Source: an uncultured Carboxylicivirga sp. (GTDB lineage Bacteria > Bacteroidota > Bacteroidia > Bacteroidales > Marinilabiliaceae). Taken from it: 64,000 bases of DNA. The notes beneath the pieces were generated by a model. The model saw only the letters and a list, made by a program, of their open reading frames with translations. It searched no databases and was not told the origin of the DNA. Positions within the stretch are counted from its first letter, which is position 1. The number at the start of each line of letters is the position of its first letter. The stretch spans positions 1,860,001 to 1,924,000 of the forward strand of contig NZ_OY764327.1 in assembly GCF_963668385.1 (NCBI RefSeq), read 5' to 3'. The translations under genes and the position numbers were made by a program. This document shows positions 51,898 through 61,073 of this stretch, in pieces.

Positions 51898-53145
51898 TTA
51901 AAGTCCGAATACCTCTTTTACCTTGTCAACATAGTCAAGTTTTTCCCAGGTAAAGAATTCAACTTCTTTTTTGATGGTTGTACCATTTTCGATAAACTCA
52001 ACTTCTTGTTTATAAGGAGTACGACCAACATGTCCGTAGGCTGCAGTAGGTTCAAAAATTGGGTTTTTCAAACCAAAACGTTTTACAATAGCACTTGGAC
52101 GCATATCAAAAATTCCCTCTACTTTATCGGCAATTTCGCCATCGGTAAGGTTTACTTTTGCAGTTCCATAAGTGTTGATGTACAATCCAACCGGTTTAGC
52201 AACCCCAATGGCATAAGCAACCTGAACCAAAATTTCGTCGGCAACACCTGCGGCAACAAGGTTTTTTGCAATATGACGCGTGGCGTATGCAGCTGAGCGG
52301 TCAACTTTAGAACTATCTTTACCACTGAAAGCACCACCTCCGTGAGCTCCTTTGCCACCGTAGGTGTCAACAATGATTTTACGACCCGTTAAACCGGTGT
52401 CACCATGAGGTCCACCAATAACGAATTTACCGGTAGGGTTCACGTGTAAAATGTAATCGCTGAAAAGATGTTGTTGATCTTCGGGTAAAAGTGCTTTTAC
52501 TCGAGGAATTAAAATATTTTGAACATCGTCCTTGATTTTAGCCAACATGGTTTCGTCTTCGTCAAACTCGTCGTGCTGTGTAGAAACAACTATTGTATGA
52601 ACCTTTAAAGGTTTATTGTTCGAGTCATATTCGATAGTTACCTGGCTTTTTGAGTCGGGGCGTAGATAAGTCATCACTTTTTCTTCACGACGAATAGCAG
52701 CCAATTCCTTCAATAATACATGTGATAGAAATAATGGTAAAGGAAGATAATCTTCAGTGTCTTTACAGGCATATCCAAACATCATTCCCTGGTCACCGGC
52801 ACCTTGTTCATCTTCGCTTTCGCGTTCAACACCACGATTAATATCAGCCGATTGTTCGTGAATGGCCGAGATAACACCACATGAGCCTGAGTCGAACATA
52901 TAAGCCCCATCGGTATAGCCAATTCGCTCAATTACACGGCGGGCAACATTCTGTGTAGGTACAAAACCTTTGGTTTTTACCTCTCCACTTAGTACTACTA
53001 GGCCTGTGGTTACTAAGGTCTCGCATGCTACTTTCGAGTCAGGATCCTGACGTAATAATTCGTCGAGAATGGCATCAGAAATCTGATCTGCTACTTTGTC
53101 GGGGTGGCCTTCCGATACTGATTCGGATGTAAATAAATAACCCAT
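51898..53145 (-). CDS. metK: S-adenosylmethionine synthase
   Basis: 415 aa. '[20 protein letters not shown]', '[20 protein letters not shown]', '[20 protein letters not shown]' and '[20 protein letters not shown]' are the three family signatures. Makes SAM from ATP and methionine. About 30 residues longer than the E. coli enzyme owing to C-terminal insertions typical of Bacteroidota. No SAM riboswitch was recognised upstream. Confidence 0.98.
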   Translation of the reverse strand: MGYLFTSESVSEGHPDKVADQISDAILDELLRQDPDSKVACETLVTTGLVVLSGEVKTKGFVPTQNVARRVIERIGYTDGAYMFDSGSCGVISAIHEQSADINRGVERESEDEQGAGDQGMMFGYACKDTEDYLPLPLFLSHVLLKELAAIRREEKVMTYLRPDSKSQVTIEYDSNNKPLKVHTIVVSTQHDEFDEDETMLAKIKDDVQNILIPRVKALLPEDQQHLFSDYILHVNPTGKFVIGGPHGDTGLTGRKIIVDTYGGKGAHGGGAFSGKDSSKVDRSAAYATRHIAKNLVAAGVADEILVQVAYAIGVAKPVGLYINTYGTAKVNLTDGEIADKVEGIFDMRPSAIVKRFGLKNPIFEPTAAYGHVGRTPYKQEVEFIENGTTIKKEVEFFTWEKLDYVDKVKEVFGL

Positions 53146-53438
53146 ATCAAATACTTTTAAACAACTTTACTTGAGTTGTATTACTATTATTACTAAAATT
53201 GATATGTGAAAAAAGGAAGTTAAAACGAAGTACGCGTTTTAGCACTTTTTTTGAGTGGTTGCAATCAGCCAAATCCTTCCACTTTTCACTGTTTGCAAAG
53301 TAATAAAAATATAAAATGTTGAGCAAACGAAATAAGAGTAATTTGTCTTGATTGAGCTATTTTACTTTGTTTTTGAGTGAGTTGCTTGATTGATTAACAT
53401 TTATGAGTAAATTTTTTGAAATTTTTTTCGAAAAAATA
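53146..53438. other. Gap between metK and the tRNA-Glu/rpsT unit
   Basis: No gene seen. A hairpin TAAAACG/CGTTTTA at 53221-53241 is followed by a T7 run on the + strand, of unclear use. The right end passes into the promoter at 53439. Confidence 0.4.
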
Positions 53439-53469
53439 TTTGGAGGGAATTGAATTTGCTATATCTTTG
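53439..53469 (+). promoter_or_regulatory. Promoter of tRNA-Glu/rpsT unit
   Basis: TTTG (53439-53442), 19 nt, TATCTTTG (53462-53469): full -33/-7 match, 41 nt before the first tRNA-Glu. Confidence 0.75.
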
Positions 53470-53510
53470 CATCCGCATTTGAGACAGATATGAATGTCCA
53501 AAAGTAATAA

Positions 53511-53582
53511 GGTCCCTTCGTCTAGTGGTTAGGACGCAAGGTTTTCATCCTTGAAACAGGAGTTCGATTCTCCTAGGGACTG
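53511..53582 (+). tRNA. tRNA-Glu (TTC), copy 1
   Basis: 72-nt cloverleaf: acceptor GGTCCCT/AGGGACT, anticodon stem CAAGG/CCTTG with loop TTTTCAT (anticodon TTC), T-arm AGGAG-TTCGATT-CTCCT, discriminator G; CCA not encoded. Precedes rpsT by 37 nt, so it is probably processed from a joint transcript. Confidence 0.95.
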
Positions 53583-53619
53583 CAAAAGTATAAGAAATAA
53601 CAATTTTATTTGTAGTAAG

Positions 53620-53871
53620 ATGGCAAATCATCAATCAGCGAAAAAGAGAATTCGTCAGATAGAAAAAAGAAGACTTCACAATAGATATTACGCTAAATCA
53701 ACTCGTAATGCTGTGAAGCAGTTGAGAGGAACATCTGAGAAAGAAGCTGCTCAGGAGTTGCTTCCTAAAGTTGCCTCAATGCTTGATAAGTTGGCTAAAA
53801 GAAACATTATTCACAAAAATAAAGCTGCAAACTTAAAATCTAAGTTAGCAAGCCATGTGAACAAGCTTTAA
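53620..53871 (+). CDS. rpsT: 30S ribosomal protein S20
   Basis: 83 aa from ATG 53620 ('[20 protein letters not shown]'); longer frames start inside the tRNA. Three-helix basic protein with '[20 protein letters not shown]', '[20 protein letters not shown]' and '[16 protein letters not shown]'. Binds 16S rRNA early in assembly. Lies between tRNA-Glu copies 1 and 2. Confidence 0.96.
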   Translation: MANHQSAKKRIRQIEKRRLHNRYYAKSTRNAVKQLRGTSEKEAAQELLPKVASMLDKLAKRNIIHKNKAANLKSKLASHVNKL

Positions 53872-53886
53872 TTTAAAGCTTCTTTA

Positions 53887-53958
53887 GGTCCCTTCGTCTA
53901 GTGGTTAGGACGCAAGGTTTTCATCCTTGAAACAGGAGTTCGATTCTCCTAGGGACTG
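53887..53958 (+). tRNA. tRNA-Glu (TTC), copy 2
   Basis: Identical in sequence to copy 1. Begins 15 nt after the rpsT stop and is followed by a terminator. Confidence 0.95.
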
Positions 53959-53962
53959 CTAT

Positions 53963-53997
53963 ACCTTCCATTGTAATGTTTTTGGGAGGTTTTTTTA
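53963..53997 (+). terminator. Terminator after tRNA-Glu copy 2
   Basis: ACCTTCC/GGGAGGT stem (7 bp, one G-T) then T7. Confidence 0.8.
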
Positions 53998-54061
53998 TGG
54001 AAAAATGACCTTATATATACTATAACTAAAGTTTGACTAAGTCAATAGGTTATAGGTCAAT

Positions 54062-54133
54062 GGTCCCTTCGTCTAGTGGTTAGGACGCAAGGTTTTCATC
54101 CTTGAAACAGGAGTTCGATTCTCCTAGGGACTG
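54062..54133 (+). tRNA. tRNA-Glu (TTC), copy 3
   Basis: Identical to copies 1 and 2. Separated from copy 2 by a terminator, so it needs its own promoter or read-through. Confidence 0.95.
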
Positions 54134-54138
54134 CAATA

Positions 54139-54167
54139 GCCTTCCAATTTTTGGGAGGCTTTTTTTA
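54139..54167 (+). terminator. Terminator after tRNA-Glu copy 3
   Basis: GCCTTCC-AATTTTT-GGGAGGC stem, 7 bp, then T7. Similar to the terminator after copy 2, consistent with duplication. Confidence 0.8.
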
Positions 54168-54215
54168 TACCCTTATTTACTTTCTCCTTTACTGTTATTA
54201 TCTTAAGTTGAAAAG

Positions 54216-54920
54216 ATGATGATGGAACCATACCAACACCTTAGTATTAAAGAGTGGGCATTGGAAGATCGACCGCGTGAAAAACTTCTGGTTAAAGGAT
54301 TATCTTCACTTTCGGATGCCGAATTATTGGCGATTGTTTTGGGATCGGGCAGTGCTAAGGAAAGTGCCGTTGATTTAGCTAAGAAAATTCTGAAAGATTG
54401 TACTAACAATTTAAATGAGTTGGGTAAAAAATCAGTTAATGATTTAAAGAGTAAGTATCACGGAGTTGGAGATGCTAAAGCCATTACTATTGTTGCCTGT
54501 CTGGAATTAGGGAGAAGGAGAAAACTGCAGGAGTCAACCAAAAGAGTACAGATAACACAAAGTAAGGATGTGTGTGATATATTTCAGCCCATATTAGGCG
54601 ATTTACCACACGAAGAATTTTGGGTTTTACTTCTGAATCGATCCAATAAAGTACTTACACGGAATAAAATTAGTCAAGGAGGAATTGCAGGAACTGTGAT
54701 TGATGTCCGATTAATTTTAAAATCAGCTATTGATCATCTGGCATCCTCGATTATATTATGCCATAATCATCCCAGTGGTAACTTACAGCCAAGTGACATG
54801 GATAAGCAAATAACCCAAAAAATGAAAGAGGCCGGTAAAATAATGGATATCCCGGTGTTGGATCATATAATAGTTACTGAATCGGGTTATTACAGCTTTG
54901 CCGATGAGGGGGAGATGTAA
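54216..54920 (+). CDS. radC: RadC family JAB-domain protein
   Basis: 234 aa. N-terminal HhH-like region 'LSIKEWALEDRPREKLLVKG' and 'LSSLSDAELLAIVLGSG', then an MPN/JAMM domain with zinc motif 'HNHPSGNLQPSDMD' and a Glu upstream in 'PHEEFWVLLLNR'. RadC proteins are widespread; the DNA-repair name is historical and the role is unclear, perhaps a metal-dependent peptidase or nuclease. ATG at 54216, with further Met codons at 54219 and 54222. Confidence 0.93.
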   Translation: MMMEPYQHLSIKEWALEDRPREKLLVKGLSSLSDAELLAIVLGSGSAKESAVDLAKKILKDCTNNLNELGKKSVNDLKSKYHGVGDAKAITIVACLELGRRRKLQESTKRVQITQSKDVCDIFQPILGDLPHEEFWVLLLNRSNKVLTRNKISQGGIAGTVIDVRLILKSAIDHLASSIILCHNHPSGNLQPSDMDKQITQKMKEAGKIMDIPVLDHIIVTESGYYSFADEGEM

Positions 54921-55004
54921 GGTGAATTAGTATTGTTAGTTGGTTATTTCATCAAAACATTTAAATACATGAGTTAGTACATAAAAGATAGTGCACATTT
55001 ATAT

Positions 55005-55012
55005 TAGATTTG
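55005..55012 (+). promoter_or_regulatory. -7 element of the polysaccharide locus
   Basis: TAGATTTG, full match to TAnnTTTG, 30 nt before the first glycosyltransferase ATG. No exact -33 TTTG. Confidence 0.45.
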
Positions 55013-55042
55013 TTCTATGTGTATATTAATAATTGCTAATTC

Positions 55043-56143
55043 ATGATTAAGCTTGGTATTGATGCGCGAAGAGCATTTAATGATTATACCGGATTAGGGA
55101 ATTATAGTAGAAATCTTATATCAATTTTAAGTCGTAGTGATTTTAGTTGCTATTTATTTGGAGTAAATAATTCAACATTACAATTCGATTACGAAAAAGA
55201 ACGGATTAAGATTGTTGAGCCTCCACGGTATCTGGATGAAAGAATTTGGAAGCAGTTGAGTATTTATAGCAGTGTAAAACGAAATAAAATTGATATCTAT
55301 CATGGACTAACCAACGAGATCCCATATTTGCTGCCATCAAATGTAGCATCAATTGTTACAATACATGATCTTCTGTTTTTAGACTATCCACAGCATTATA
55401 CCCGTAAATACAGGAATTATTACAATGTGAGGTTTAAGCATGGGGCAAAGTGCAGTGATAGGGTGATTGCAATGTCAACAAAAACGAAGCAAACTATAAT
55501 TAAGAATTATGGTGTTAGTGAAGATAAAGTAGACGTTATTCTTCAAGGATGTAATTCAGTATTTAAAAAGCAATTTACAGAATCAGAGAGGCAAGAAATC
55601 AGAGCTAGATATAAACTTCCAACAAAGTATATCTTGTTTGTAGGTTCAGTGCAGGAACGAAAGAATATTCTTGCCATTTTAAAGGCAATAAAAGGCACTA
55701 ATATTCAGTTTGTAGTAGTTAGTAATCGTCATACAAAGTATTATGATATAGTTAAGGCTTTTATAAAAGATAATCAACTGGAAAAATCGGTGCATTTTAG
55801 AACTGTTGAGTCAAATACAGATTTAGCTGTTATTTATCAATTATCGCAGTCATTTGTTTTTCCAAGTATAGACGAAGGATTTGGAATACCAATATTAGAA
55901 GCATTGTATGGAAATGTTCCGGTAATTGCTAATGATATAGAAGTGTTTAGAGAGGTGGGGGATAAGTATTGTTATTATTGTGATATGAAGGATAGTATGC
56001 AAACTCGTGAAGTAATTCAACAAGTGGGGAAAGATAGGCGAATACCTAATGCAGATTCTTTACCACAATTCTTACAGCAGTATGATGATGAAAATATTCT
56101 TAACCAATATATAAATGTGTACAATAAAGTACTATTGAAATAA
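55043..56143 (+). CDS. Glycosyltransferase family 4 (GT-B)
   Basis: 366 aa. N-terminal acceptor domain 'LGIDARRAFNDYTGLGNYSR', 'IDIYHGLTNEIPYLLP'; C-terminal donor domain 'YILFVGSVQERKNILAILKA' and the E-x7-E motif in 'DEGFGIPILEALYGNVPVIA'. Transfers a sugar from an NDP donor to a growing glycan on the cytoplasmic face. First gene of the polysaccharide locus, 3 bp before the next. Confidence 0.9.
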   Translation: MIKLGIDARRAFNDYTGLGNYSRNLISILSRSDFSCYLFGVNNSTLQFDYEKERIKIVEPPRYLDERIWKQLSIYSSVKRNKIDIYHGLTNEIPYLLPSNVASIVTIHDLLFLDYPQHYTRKYRNYYNVRFKHGAKCSDRVIAMSTKTKQTIIKNYGVSEDKVDVILQGCNSVFKKQFTESERQEIRARYKLPTKYILFVGSVQERKNILAILKAIKGTNIQFVVVSNRHTKYYDIVKAFIKDNQLEKSVHFRTVESNTDLAVIYQLSQSFVFPSIDEGFGIPILEALYGNVPVIANDIEVFREVGDKYCYYCDMKDSMQTREVIQQVGKDRRIPNADSLPQFLQQYDDENILNQYINVYNKVLLK

Positions 56144-56146
56144 CGA

Positions 56147-57121
56147 ATGCAACAAAATCCGATAATATCTATACATATTCTGACATATAATTCTGCTGAT
56201 ACTATTCGTCAGACTTTAGATTCTGTAATTCATCAACAAACAAGTTTTCCATTGGAGCTTGTAATCTCTGATGATGCATCTCAGGATAATACTCCCTCTA
56301 TTTTAAAGGATTATAAAAAGAGATTTCCGGAAATAATTAATCTTGAAATTAATGAAAGTAATAAGGGAATTGTAAAAAACTACTTTGATACATTATTGCG
56401 TTGCAGAGGTAAATACGTATTTGACTTAGCTGGTGATGATTTTTTCAACAGTTCAACTGCAATTGAACAAATAGTGGTTGAAATGGAAAAGAGTGGTGAG
56501 GATATTGGTTTTATTGAGTTTGAGTATGATGAATTAATAGAGCAAAAGAGTTTAACGATAAAGAATGTAAATCGTCATCATAGAAATTTTACAAGAGCTA
56601 AACTGCAAGAAAAAGGTTTCTTGGGACAGATTTTACCTGCAGGCTGGTGTATGAATACTGTTTTGTTGAAGAAATTAACTTCTGCAACTGAATATTTAAA
56701 TAACAAGATTGATGTTGAAGACTATCCTATTGTTATTGAGTTGTCGCAAAACTGTGTTTTCAAACATAGTAAGATAAATGTAATGACATATAGAGTAAGG
56801 GAAGGCTCTGTATCTAAATGTAAAACATTTGATCAACAAATCGAATTTGCGAATAGGCAGCTTTTAATGTCGAAATATTTTCTCAATAAATATGAACTAG
56901 ATAATTCGTGGTGGATAAAGAGGATGGCATTATATTATCAGGCAAAGTTGAACATTGCAATACAATTCAAAAATAAAAACAAGCTTTGTACTTATAAGGA
57001 TGAGATGAAAGAGAATAAATACAAGCTATCCTTTAAAATGAAATGTAAAGTATTATTGGTATCAACTCCACATTTATACGGAGCTACTGATTGGTTGTTT
57101 AAAAAGGTTAATCGAGTTTAA
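56147..57121 (+). CDS. Glycosyltransferase family 2 (GT-A)
   Basis: 324 aa. 'IISIHILTYNSADTIRQTLD', 'ELVISDDASQDNTPSILKDY', and the metal-binding DxD-like motif in 'YVFDLAGDDFF'. Adds one sugar using an NDP-sugar. Tightly spaced within the + strand polysaccharide operon (8 bp before the next gene's start). Confidence 0.9.
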   Translation: MQQNPIISIHILTYNSADTIRQTLDSVIHQQTSFPLELVISDDASQDNTPSILKDYKKRFPEIINLEINESNKGIVKNYFDTLLRCRGKYVFDLAGDDFFNSSTAIEQIVVEMEKSGEDIGFIEFEYDELIEQKSLTIKNVNRHHRNFTRAKLQEKGFLGQILPAGWCMNTVLLKKLTSATEYLNNKIDVEDYPIVIELSQNCVFKHSKINVMTYRVREGSVSKCKTFDQQIEFANRQLLMSKYFLNKYELDNSWWIKRMALYYQAKLNIAIQFKNKNKLCTYKDEMKENKYKLSFKMKCKVLLVSTPHLYGATDWLFKKVNRV

Positions 57122-57129
57122 AAGCAGTG

Positions 57130-58614
57130 ATGGTTATTCAGTTTCTTAAAAAATATAAGACAAGTTTGTTAATTTGTTCATTTGGTATTCTGTTCTTGTT
57201 TATATCATTTGGAAAGCACTTTTTATTCAAATCAGCGGCTCTCGATTTAGGAGTGTTTAATCAGGCAATGTTTAAATTATCAGGTTTCCAGAGTCCTGAT
57301 ATTACTCTTGTACCACATGGTAAATCTTATTTTAGAGACCATTTTGCACCCATTTTATTTCTTTATATCCCACTTTATAAAATGTTAGGTGTCCATTCTT
57401 TACTAATAATTCAGGTTGTTGCATTACTAGCGGGTGCTATTGGAATATTTAAATTGTCGATATTTTTAAATGGTGATAAAGATTCCAGTTATAGATGTAC
57501 TTTATATTATTTGGTTATTTGGGGAATCTATTCAGCTTTATGGTTCGATTTCCATAATATTGTTGTTGGAGCTGCATTGTTACCGTGGTTAATGTATTTT
57601 CTTTATAAAGAGAGATTATTACTAACAGTATTAATATATGCCACCATGTTGATGGCAAAAGAAAATATTAGTTTATGGTTGGCCTTTGTAATGTTGGCAT
57701 CAATGCTTGTTCGTAAATCAGAGATTGTTTTTTATAAGCGGATTGAGTTTTTTTTAATGATTATATCATTAACGTATTTTGTTATAATTGTGAGTGTTGT
57801 TATGCCCCATATTTCCGGGACAGATGGAAATGCGCAACTAAATAGGTATGATCATCTTGGCGTTGGATTATTTGATATTGTCAAAAACCTAATAAGTAAT
57901 CCAATAAAAGCTGTTGGATTACTGTTTGGATCATTCTCTCAAGAAGCTTTTTCCATTGAGATTATCAAATTAAAATTCTGGATTGTATTTCTAATTAGCG
58001 GAGGTTTTATGTTTTTGTATAAACCTAAGTTGCTAATAATGTTGATCCCTATTATTGGTCAAAAGATGTTAGCAAACGATGCTGCTTTTTGGGGCCCACA
58101 CAATCAGTATTCAATAGAGTTTGTACCTGTTTTTAGCTTTTTGTTTGTTTTTCTGGCTGGCAGAATCCTGAATAAAACAAAGCAATATGTATTAATTGGG
58201 TTGGCTATATCTATTACTTTTTTCGTTGTCACTGATAAGTATAAACATTGGTTCGAAAACAATGCTTCTAACATAATAATTTCAACACAAGAGATAGATG
58301 TTTCGGTAGGTGAAAGTATTCAATGGGAGGCTGGAAGTATTTTTGATATATATTCTGGTTTGGCCACAATACCTAAAGGTGCAGCAGTAAGTGCCACATC
58401 AACTCTTGTGCCTCATATAGCCAATAGAGATAAGATATATATGTTTCCCAAGGTATTAGATGCTGATTACATTGCCTTGCATAATACAAATAATACTTAT
58501 CCAATAACGAAGTGGGAGTATACTCATGAAATTGAAACTATTTTAGCAAAGGGTATTTTTCATATCATTTATAATAGAGGAGGATTAATAATTCTTCAAA
58601 AAGCCAATAAATAA
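57130..58614 (+). CDS. DUF2079 polytopic membrane protein
   Basis: 494 aa from ATG 57130 (GTG 57127 adjacent). About ten to eleven membrane helices. Motif 'SAALDLGVFNQAMFKLSG' followed by 'FRDHFAPILFLYIPLYKMLG' is the DUF2079 signature; such proteins resemble GT-C glycosyltransferases, with the Asp/His of 'LDLG' and 'DHF' in the first extracytoplasmic loop. Possible polyprenol-sugar dependent transferase in the polysaccharide pathway, inferred from fold and place. Confidence 0.8.
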   Translation: MVIQFLKKYKTSLLICSFGILFLFISFGKHFLFKSAALDLGVFNQAMFKLSGFQSPDITLVPHGKSYFRDHFAPILFLYIPLYKMLGVHSLLIIQVVALLAGAIGIFKLSIFLNGDKDSSYRCTLYYLVIWGIYSALWFDFHNIVVGAALLPWLMYFLYKERLLLTVLIYATMLMAKENISLWLAFVMLASMLVRKSEIVFYKRIEFFLMIISLTYFVIIVSVVMPHISGTDGNAQLNRYDHLGVGLFDIVKNLISNPIKAVGLLFGSFSQEAFSIEIIKLKFWIVFLISGGFMFLYKPKLLIMLIPIIGQKMLANDAAFWGPHNQYSIEFVPVFSFLFVFLAGRILNKTKQYVLIGLAISITFFVVTDKYKHWFENNASNIIISTQEIDVSVGESIQWEAGSIFDIYSGLATIPKGAAVSATSTLVPHIANRDKIYMFPKVLDADYIALHNTNNTYPITKWEYTHEIETILAKGIFHIIYNRGGLIILQKANK

Positions 58615-58660
58615 TAAGTGCTCGCAATAATTTTAAATCGTAAATAATAGAAAGATTACA

Positions 58661-59629
58661 GTGATTCCGAAACTAATTGATTACATGTCTTCTAATTTAA
58701 TAGTTCCAGTTGAGGTATTTATTCGTTGGATGTTATTTCGAATACTTAATAAAGTTTTTAAAACGCTACGATTAAAATGTGAGGTTACTAAATTTGGTAC
58801 ATTTGAAAAGAAGCTGCAACGCTTGCTTTTGGAGCTAAATGCAAGTAGGGCTTTTGTCGACTATGTAAGACAAAAGAAGGATGGATTGAATGAAAATTCA
58901 CAACACATAAAAACACTTGTTCTTCGAGGTTCGACAGCTGACTATAGTTTCTTTTCTCCGGTTATTGAAAACTCATATAATTTAGGGCTTACAAGTACTG
59001 ATCTTCATACATGTTATTATTTATATGTAAATAATAAAGATAAACTAGTTGATTTAGATACCATTGTTTTATTTTTTGGAGTATTTGTACCAGGATATTC
59101 TTTACAGCTCACTAGCGAAAAATGGAGGGCTGTTGTTTACAGGTATTACTTTGATATTCCATATGTGAATAGTGAATTAGAAGGATCCAGATATGAGAAA
59201 TATATTCTCTCAAAATGTAAAAAGAATAAGAATACAGAATTAAAGTATGAAGATGGTTATGTATATCCAATATTCTTTCATGCATATTCAGCTGAGCGAA
59301 GAATCAAAGGCCATTTAAGAGAGAATAAACGACAACCATCTCAATTGTTGTGGTTGAATAAATTATCAGATGAATTAGGTAAAGATGGGCGAAAGTTTGT
59401 TATTGTTTTTCCTCCGTACAGAAGTGATTATAAGAAGCTATTACCGAATTTTGAAGAACTTTATTCTGAAGTTTTGTTGATGAAAAATATTCATTTCATA
59501 GATTTTACAAATTCTGATTTTCTTGATGATAGCGATTTCGGAGATACTGAACATTTAAAACCAGAGGGAGCCCAAAAGTTGACTGTTAGATTAAAACAAC
59601 AATTGGAAGAATTTCATTTAAATGATTAA
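58661..59629 (+). CDS. SGNH-hydrolase-like protein of the polysaccharide locus
   Basis: 322 aa from GTG 58661 (ATG 58685 is an alternative). A block-I-like 'TLVLRGSTADYSFF' with a Ser, 'VLFFGVFVPGYS' in the middle, and at the C-terminus 'FGDTEHLKPEGAQKLTVRL', the Asp-x-x-His of SGNH esterases and O-acetyltransferase relatives (AlgX/DltD-like). Only a weak hydrophobic segment near the N-terminus, so localisation is uncertain. Likely modifies the glycan with acyl groups, or removes them; inferred from motifs. It overlaps the flippase gene by 8 bp. Confidence 0.55.
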   Translation: MIPKLIDYMSSNLIVPVEVFIRWMLFRILNKVFKTLRLKCEVTKFGTFEKKLQRLLLELNASRAFVDYVRQKKDGLNENSQHIKTLVLRGSTADYSFFSPVIENSYNLGLTSTDLHTCYYLYVNNKDKLVDLDTIVLFFGVFVPGYSLQLTSEKWRAVVYRYYFDIPYVNSELEGSRYEKYILSKCKKNKNTELKYEDGYVYPIFFHAYSAERRIKGHLRENKRQPSQLLWLNKLSDELGKDGRKFVIVFPPYRSDYKKLLPNFEELYSEVLLMKNIHFIDFTNSDFLDDSDFGDTEHLKPEGAQKLTVRLKQQLEEFHLND

Positions 59630-61073
59630 TAACGAACTAAAAAATAAGGCAAGTAAAGGAGTTGCATGGAATGCTCTTGACAAGTTTGTGGTTCAAGGAG
59701 GGCAGTTTGTTATATCATTGATACTGGCCAGAGTTATCGATCCTGAGGATTTTGGAATAATGGCTATAATTGCGGTTTTTATACAATTGTCGCAGGTGGT
59801 TATTGAAGGAGGATTAGGGATGGGCCTGATTCAGAAAAAAGATCGAACAGAGGCTGATTTTTCTACTGCCTTTATTACTAATCTGGTAGTTAGTGTAATT
59901 ATTTATGCAGCACTCTTTTTATTCGCTCCGTTAATTGCAAATTTTTACTCTATACCATCTCTTTCTGCTATTTTAAGGATTGTATCCTTGAATTTGATTA
60001 TTGGGGCGTTTACCTTAATTCAAATTACAAAACTTTCGATAGAGGTTGATTTTAAAAGTATAGCGAAAGTTAATTTAACTTCGATGCTTGTTAGTGGCAC
60101 CGTTGCTATCGTTTCAGCGTATTGGGGATTAGGAATATATGCACTGGTTATTCAATCACTTGTTAGATCGTTGGTAACTTTAGTAGGCTTAATTATAATA
60201 AAGAGGAAGTTTTTTTATTTCAAATTTTCAAAAGAATCATTCAAAGATCTTTATGGATTCAGTTTTAAGTTGCTAATAGCTAATTTGTATTCTCAGATCA
60301 TTACCAATGTTTATAATTTGGTTATTGGAAAATTTTATGCAACCAGTGATTTGGGCTTTTATAGTAGATCGCGATTATTAACTGATGTATCTTCTGGTAC
60401 AATTAGTAGTGTTGTGCAACAGGTTTCATTTCCAATACTATCGTTACTGCAAGATGATAGGGAGAAGCTTAATGCTTCTTATCGTAAAACAATACGAATT
60501 ACAGCATTTGTAATCTTTCCTTCAATGGTGATGATTTCAATATTGTCAGAATCAATTATCAGACTTTTATTTAATGATAAATGGTTAATGGTGATTCCTC
60601 TATTGCAATGGATGGCTTTTACCAGATTATTATATCCTTTAAGTGCTATTAATCTCAATATTTTAAATGTAAAAGGAAGATCTGATTTATATCTGAAATT
60701 AGAGTTAATAAAGTTTCCGATTATTGTAATCCCAATGTTGGTAACTATGTTTATTAGTTTGAAGGCTTTGGTAATTGGTCAGGTAGTGGCTTCGTTTATA
60801 AGCTTTTTTGTTAATGCGTATTATCCCGGAAAAATGTATGGTTACGGTGGGTTAAAACAATTGATCGATTTAAAGGATATTATTATAGCTACAGTCTTGA
60901 TGGCACTAACTCTTATTGGGATATGTATTTTGTTAGAATCAATGTTGTTAAAATTGGTAGTAGGTGTTATTGTTGGAGGAGTGTGTTATCTTGCTATTAC
61001 AAAATTATTGAGATGCAAAGAATATAATACTTTAATAGAGTTGGTAAAAAGCAATTTAAGTAAACTTAATTAG
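59622..61073 (+). CDS. Polysaccharide flippase (Wzx/PST family)
   Basis: 483 aa, about 12-14 membrane helices. Start 'KNKASKGVAWNALDKFVVQG' and 'ARVIDPEDFGIMAIIAVFIQ' followed by 'GGLGMGLIQKKDRTEADFST' are typical of the PST/Wzx branch of the MOP superfamily. Moves undecaprenyl-linked repeat units across the inner membrane. Ends 4 bp into the convergent gene. Confidence 0.9.
   Translation: MINNELKNKASKGVAWNALDKFVVQGGQFVISLILARVIDPEDFGIMAIIAVFIQLSQVVIEGGLGMGLIQKKDRTEADFSTAFITNLVVSVIIYAALFLFAPLIANFYSIPSLSAILRIVSLNLIIGAFTLIQITKLSIEVDFKSIAKVNLTSMLVSGTVAIVSAYWGLGIYALVIQSLVRSLVTLVGLIIIKRKFFYFKFSKESFKDLYGFSFKLLIANLYSQIITNVYNLVIGKFYATSDLGFYSRSRLLTDVSSGTISSVVQQVSFPILSLLQDDREKLNASYRKTIRITAFVIFPSMVMISILSESIIRLLFNDKWLMVIPLLQWMAFTRLLYPLSAINLNILNVKGRSDLYLKLELIKFPIIVIPMLVTMFISLKALVIGQVVASFISFFVNAYYPGKMYGYGGLKQLIDLKDIIIATVLMALTLIGICILLESMLLKLVVGVIVGGVCYLAITKLLRCKEYNTLIELVKSNLSKLN

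Noticed and set aside
53146-53300. SAM riboswitch upstream of metK
   Set aside because: Looked for a multi-helix leader on the reverse strand; none of the known SAM classes is recognisable.
53551-53619. Longer start for rpsT
   Set aside because: The extra codons lie inside tRNA-Glu copy 1; ATG 53620 gives the normal S20 start.
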